Assembly (NCBI GenBank): GCA_021772355.1
Contig: JAJFMB010000050.1
Span: 1-9,115, forward strand
Direction of reading: 5' to 3'
Origin: Chlamydiota bacterium
GTDB lineage: Bacteria; Chlamydiota; Chlamydiia; Chlamydiales; JAJFMB01
DNA: 9,115 nt
Both the position numbers and the translations under genes were made by a program. Position 1 is the stretch's first letter. Each line of letters opens with the position of its first letter. The notes beneath the pieces were generated by a model. The model searched no databases. It was not told the DNA's origin and saw only the letters and a list, made by a program, of their open reading frames with translations. This document shows positions 6,373 to 9,115 of this stretch, piece by piece.

Positions 6373-7103
6373 GTAATTCCAAGCCTGTATTACGTGTGGA
6401 GAAACTTATTAAAAATTATGGAGATAGACGTGTTGTCGATGAGCTTTCGTTTCATGTCAATCAGGGAGAAGTTGTTGGTTTATTAGGGCCAAATGGTGCC
6501 GGTAAGACAACTGCATTTTATATGACGATCGGGCTGATACGTCCAGATAAAGGTAAAGTGATTTTTAATGAAACTGATGTAACCCAATTTCCTATGCATA
6601 AGCGGGCCCGGATGGGGATGGGGTATTTAGCGCAGGAGCCCTCAGTGTTTCGTCATTTGAGTGTCGAGGATAATATTTTATGCATTTTGGAAACATTATC
6701 ATTATCGCGCGCAGAGAAAAAAGAGCGTTTGGAAGAATTACTCGAAGAATTAAAATTAACACCTCATGCCAAGAAAAAAGCGATCACTTTATCAGGTGGT
6801 GAGCGGCGACGTCTTGAGATAACGAGAGCATTAGTTACAAATCCAACCTTTCTTCTTCTAGATGAGCCTTTTGCAAACATCGATCCAATTTCTGTTAACG
6901 AGCTTAAAGAGATGATACGGCATCTGTGTGAGAAAAATATTAGTGTTTTGATCACCGATCACAATGCAAGAGAGATCTTTTCTGTTGCCGACCGCAGCTA
7001 TTTAGTTCGGGAAGGACGTGTAGCACTTTCCGGAACAGTGGAAGAGCTAGTTAATAGTCCGGAAGCGCGTATGACTTACTTGGGTTCTGATTTTCGATTG
7101 TAA
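6369..7103 (+). CDS. lptB: Lipopolysaccharide export ABC transporter ATP-binding protein
   Basis: LptB is the cytoplasmic ATPase that drives lipopolysaccharide extraction from the inner membrane together with LptF and LptG (not in this window). The 244 residues show Walker A GPNGAGKTT (40-48), the Q-loop in YLAQEPSVFRHLSVEDN, signature LSGGERRR (from 141), Walker B LLLDEPF with D165-E166, and the H-loop ITDHN with H198. YLAQEPSVFR and LLLDEPFANIDPISV are typical of LptB rather than of other ABC ATPases. The length matches E. coli LptB (241). It overlaps the lptA stop by ATGA; a GAGGAG lies 14 bases upstream, rather far, so coupling probably helps. Its 3' end overlaps the convergent ndk paralogue by 28 bases, and no terminator hairpin is visible after it. 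Confidence 0.97.
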   Translation: MSNSKPVLRVEKLIKNYGDRRVVDELSFHVNQGEVVGLLGPNGAGKTTAFYMTIGLIRPDKGKVIFNETDVTQFPMHKRARMGMGYLAQEPSVFRHLSVEDNILCILETLSLSRAEKKERLEELLEELKLTPHAKKKAITLSGGERRRLEITRALVTNPTFLLLDEPFANIDPISVNELKEMIRHLCEKNISVLITDHNAREIFSVADRSYLVREGRVALSGTVEELVNSPEARMTYLGSDFRL

Positions 7104-7585
7104 ATCTCGTCGTCGCCAAAGAAAAAGTGAATTTCCTTCTCGGCATTTTCAACACTATCAGATCCGTGTACAGCGTTGCGGTCGAGACTTGTACCCCATT
7201 TAGCTCGAATCGTGCCGGAAGCTGCTTTCTTTGGGTCTGTGGCGCCGATGATGTCTCTGTGTTTTTGAACGGCATTTTTGCCTTGAAGAACAAGTGCGAC
7301 AACAGGACCTGAACTTAGATAGTCGGTAAGATCGTTATAAAAGGGGCGCTCTTTGTGAACAGCGTAAAACTGTTTCGCCTCATCTTTGGTGGGATGGACC
7401 ATTTTTAATGCTGCCACTTGTAACCCTTCTCGTTCGTAATGTGCAATGATATTTCCAATGTGATTGGAGGCAACGGCTTCAGGCTTGATGAGTGCTAATG
7501 TGCGCTCCGGCAAGTCGGTATTAGTGTTGGCTGCTAGGTATAAGGGAATAAGAAGGCAGATGATGAGGAGAGATATTTTTTTCAT
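7076..7585 (-). CDS. Nucleoside diphosphate kinase paralogue with N-terminal signal peptide (predicted exported)
   Basis: The product has 169 residues. Residues 1-20 form a signal peptide: MKK, then a hydrophobic core LLIICLLIPLYL, then AAN, with predicted signal peptidase I cleavage after LAA. From about residue 27 it is a complete nucleoside diphosphate kinase: LIKPEAV, FYAVHKERPFY, IIGATDPKKAASGTIRA and NAVHGSDS, where H140 is the phosphorylated catalytic histidine. By eye it is roughly half identical to the cytosolic ndk at 8150-8581. The start is supported by AAGGA 8 bases before the ATG at 7585. A TTG at 7513 would give a leaderless cytosolic version but has no ribosome binding site. 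It is third in the operon ndk-amidotransferase-ndk. Its signal-peptide codons overlap the amidotransferase tail in another frame. It would exchange phosphate between nucleotides in the periplasm or outside the cell; this location is inferred. Confidence 0.88.
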   Translation of the reverse strand: MKKISLLIICLLIPLYLAANTNTDLPERTLALIKPEAVASNHIGNIIAHYEREGLQVAALKMVHPTKDEAKQFYAVHKERPFYNDLTDYLSSGPVVALVLQGKNAVQKHRDIIGATDPKKAASGTIRAKWGTSLDRNAVHGSDSVENAEKEIHFFFGDDEIYNRKSEPK

Positions 7586-8153
7586 TGTAAGGTTCCTTGT
7601 AAAAATTTGTTAATAGAAGTTTTCCGTGATCCGTCAGGACGGATTCGGGGTGAAATTGGACGCTTTCAATATTTATTGTTTTGTGTCGAAGTCCCATAAT
7701 TTCACCACAAGAGGTTTCGGCACTCACTTCGAGATGTGGCGGAAGAGTTTCTTTGTCTACAATGAGTGAGTGGTAGCGAGTGGCGCAAAATCCTTGAGGA
7801 AGCGCCTTAAAAATTCCTTTCCCGTCATGGTAAATGCTGCTGGTTTTACCATGCATCGGTCTTTTAGCGTGTATCGTGCGGCCACCGTAGGTTTCTGCTA
7901 TGCATTGGTGTCCTAAGCATACGCCAAGAATGGGAATATGCCCTCCAAAACGATGGATTAATTCGAGTGAAAGTGTGGCGTCACAAGGTTTTCCCGGTCC
8001 AGGTCCTATGACGAGATGCGTGGGAGGTTTTTGCGGAAAGTATTTATTTAAATTTTGCCGATGTTTGATGACACAAACATCGGCGTCTAGTGATTGAAAG
8101 TACTGGACGAGATTGTATGTAAACGAATCTAAATTATCGATCAGTAAGATCAT
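7521..8153 (-). CDS. Glutamine amidotransferase subunit of the PabA/TrpG family
   Basis: Class I glutamine amidotransferase that releases ammonia from glutamine for aminodeoxychorismate synthase (PabA, folate) or anthranilate synthase (TrpG, tryptophan). The 210 residues show LIDNLDSFTYNLVQYF at the N-terminus, GPGPGKP (50-56), the nucleophile C79 in GVCLGHQ, HGKTS, and the H168/E170 pair in QFHPES, so the catalytic triad is complete. Family members normally end soon after the LLLTNF segment (about residue 187 here). This one continues for about 22 more residues, in the frame that overlaps the signal peptide of the next gene. The ATG overlaps the upstream ndk stop as ATGA, and the nearest purine-rich stretch is too far upstream, so translation is probably coupled. 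No synthase partner (pabB or trpE) is in view, so PabA and TrpG cannot be told apart. Confidence 0.92.
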   Translation of the reverse strand: MILLIDNLDSFTYNLVQYFQSLDADVCVIKHRQNLNKYFPQKPPTHLVIGPGPGKPCDATLSLELIHRFGGHIPILGVCLGHQCIAETYGGRTIHAKRPMHGKTSSIYHDGKGIFKALPQGFCATRYHSLIVDKETLPPHLEVSAETSCGEIMGLRHKTINIESVQFHPESVLTDHGKLLLTNFYKEPYNEKNISPHHLPSYSLIPSSQH

Positions 8154-8581
8154 CTTGTACGTTTTAGAATTTCCTCTTGGGTAAAGAAAAAGGGAATTTC
8201 AAAACCTGCTGTTTCAGGAGAGTCAGAACCATGTACAGCGTTTTCTTCGATACTACTTGCAAAGTCTGCACGAATAGTTCCAGGTGCTGCTTCCGAAGGA
8301 TTGGTTGCGCCCATGATTTCTCGGTTTTGTAAAATAGCATCTTCTCCTTCTAATACCATAGCTAGAACAGGACCTGTCGTCATAAACTGGACCAGTTCAC
8401 CGTAAAAGGGACGTTCTTTGTGAACAGCGTAAAATTGCTCTGCCTGTTCTTTGGAGAGGTGAAGCATCTTAGCAGCAACGATATTTAAACCTTTTTTTTC
8501 AAGGCGGGCGATGATATCTCCAATATTATTTTTTCCTACAGCATCGGGTTTGATAATAGATAGTGTTTGTTGTACTGTCAT
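8150..8581 (-). CDS. ndk: Nucleoside diphosphate kinase (cytosolic)
   Basis: Ndk moves the gamma-phosphate of ATP to other nucleoside diphosphates by a phosphohistidine intermediate and balances the nucleotide pools. The 143 residues are the usual bacterial length and contain IIKPDAV (K11), FYAVHKERPFY, NREIMGATNPSEAAPGTIRADFA, and NAVHGSDS with catalytic H117. TAGFEIPFFF follows as is typical. There is no signal peptide. The start has a good Shine-Dalgarno site (TAGGAG, 9 bases before the ATG). It is the first gene of the minus-strand operon and overlaps the amidotransferase gene by 4 bases. It is divergent from pheT. Confidence 0.98.
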   Translation of the reverse strand: MTVQQTLSIIKPDAVGKNNIGDIIARLEKKGLNIVAAKMLHLSKEQAEQFYAVHKERPFYGELVQFMTTGPVLAMVLEGEDAILQNREIMGATNPSEAAPGTIRADFASSIEENAVHGSDSPETAGFEIPFFFTQEEILKRTR

Positions 8582-8627
8582 AGTGTTTTTCTCCTAAACA
8601 TATTTTGGATCAGTCCTTCCTGTTTGC

Positions 8628-8643
8628 ACCCTTTTTTAAGGGT
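8628..8643 (-). other. Short perfect hairpin in the ndk 5' leader region
   Basis: ACCCTT and AAGGGT form a perfect 6-bp stem around a four-base loop, 47 bases upstream of the ndk ATG. It may lie in the ndk mRNA leader or close to its promoter. It is not followed by a clear U-run on the minus strand, so it is probably not a terminator. Function unknown; chance is possible. Confidence 0.25.
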
Positions 8644-8701
8644 CTTACATGAATAAGACTGACTATCGATTTTAAATGGTAAAGGTTATCATAGTTATGA
8701 C

Positions 8702-8729
8702 TTGTTTTCTAATGAAAAATCTGTAAAAT
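8702..8729 (+). promoter_or_regulatory. Candidate promoter for pheT
   Basis: The -10 box TAAAAT (8724-8729, 5 of 6 consensus) has a weak -35 candidate TTGTTT (8702-8707) 16 bases upstream. Transcription would begin near 8736, next to the ATG at 8738. No Shine-Dalgarno sequence precedes the ATG, so a leaderless message is possible. Confidence 0.35.
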
Positions 8730-8737
8730 ATAGCCCT

Positions 8738-9115
8738 ATGAAAGTTCCTTATAGTTGGATTCAAGAATTTCTCGATATTGATCTATCTCCTGTCCAAGTG
8801 GAGAAACTTCTCACAATGGCCGGTCTAGAGGTAGAGGGCATTGAGGGTGTTGGTCAAGATTTTTCTGACGTTATCGTTGTGAAAGTTATTCAGGTTGACC
8901 CCCATCCGGATGCCGATAAGTTGTGCGTTGCAACAGTTTTTGATGGCGAACAGCGCTATCAAATTGTCTGCGGCGATCCCAAATGCCGCGTAGGTATGAG
9001 AACAGCCTTGGCGAAGGTGGGAGCGCGTCTAAAGAGCGCAGAGGGAGAGGTCTTTAAAATTCGTAAAACCAAGCTAAGGGGTGTCGAATCGTTTGGGATG
9101 CTCTGCTCTGGCAAA
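8738..9115 (+). CDS. pheT: Phenylalanyl-tRNA synthetase beta subunit (N-terminal 126 residues only)
   Basis: PheT forms the alpha2-beta2 enzyme with PheS, which charges tRNA-Phe. Only the beginning is in the window; the frame stays open to the right edge. MKVPYSWIQEFLDI is a typical PheT N-terminus. The EMAP II-like tRNA-binding OB fold follows at about residues 43-126, with VIQVDPHPDADKL (50-62), IVCGDPKCRVGM and LRGVESFGMLCSGK. The gene is divergent from the ndk operon across a 156-base spacer. pheS is not seen directly upstream, so the two subunits are not encoded together as pheST here. The start is the only reasonable one, since homologues begin with the same residues, though it lacks a Shine-Dalgarno site. 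Confidence 0.96.
   Translation, partial: MKVPYSWIQEFLDIDLSPVQVEKLLTMAGLEVEGIEGVGQDFSDVIVVKVIQVDPHPDADKLCVATVFDGEQRYQIVCGDPKCRVGMRTALAKVGARLKSAEGEVFKIRKTKLRGVESFGMLCSGK

Noticed and set aside
7051..7302. Minus-strand ORF of 83 codons overlapping ndk
   Set aside because: It is a frame shadow of the exported ndk, whose own frame has all catalytic motifs.
7511..7513. TTG start giving a cytosolic second NDK
   Set aside because: There is no ribosome binding site before it, and the upstream ATG has one together with a textbook signal peptide in the same frame.
8628..8643. Intrinsic terminator
   Set aside because: The stem is only 6 bp, it lacks a following U-run, and no gene ends here on either strand.

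Overview
The window most likely comes from a member of the phylum Chlamydiae, probably one of the chlamydia-like (environmental) lineages. The main clue is gene order: kdsA, an LptC-like gene and lptB lie in a row, which I recall as the arrangement around CT655-CT653 in Chlamydia trachomatis. A class II (Cys-type) KdsA and moderate-to-low GC fit this. I could not run a database search, so the placement is an inference.

Left block (1-2673, minus strand). A tRNA-Arg(UCU) gene and its promoter lie upstream of one very large open reading frame. That frame starts at a GTG at 2542 and runs off the left edge without a stop (at least 847 codons). Read through, it carries all four metal-binding motifs of family II (DHH) inorganic pyrophosphatases, in order: HxxPDxD, D, DHH and DDT. 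They are spread over about 470 residues. A long N-terminal extension precedes them, and a roughly 275-residue insert with CBS-like halves separates motif I from motif II. This is the most unusual protein of the window.

Middle block (2674-7103, plus strand). A tightly packed operon, folK-kdsA-lptC-lptA-lptB, has junctions that overlap or abut: 4 bp, 0 bp, 35 bp and 4 bp. It joins one folate gene to Kdo synthesis (KdsA) and to lipopolysaccharide transport (LptC-like anchor, an enlarged OstA/LptA-like periplasmic protein, and the LptB ATPase).

Right block (7076-8581, minus strand). Another packed operon, in transcription order: a normal cytosolic nucleoside diphosphate kinase, a PabA/TrpG-type glutamine amidotransferase, and a second nucleoside diphosphate kinase with a clear N-terminal signal peptide. 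The sequence encoding that signal peptide overlaps, in another reading frame, an atypical C-terminal tail on the amidotransferase. The last ndk converges on lptB with a 28 bp tail-to-tail overlap. From 8738 the beginning of pheT runs off the right edge.

No insertion sequences, CRISPR arrays, rRNA genes or prophage parts were seen, and no stretch over 300 bases lacks a gene. The best leads are the CBS-pyrophosphatase-like giant protein, the exported NDK and its overprinted signal peptide, and the unusually long LptA-like protein.
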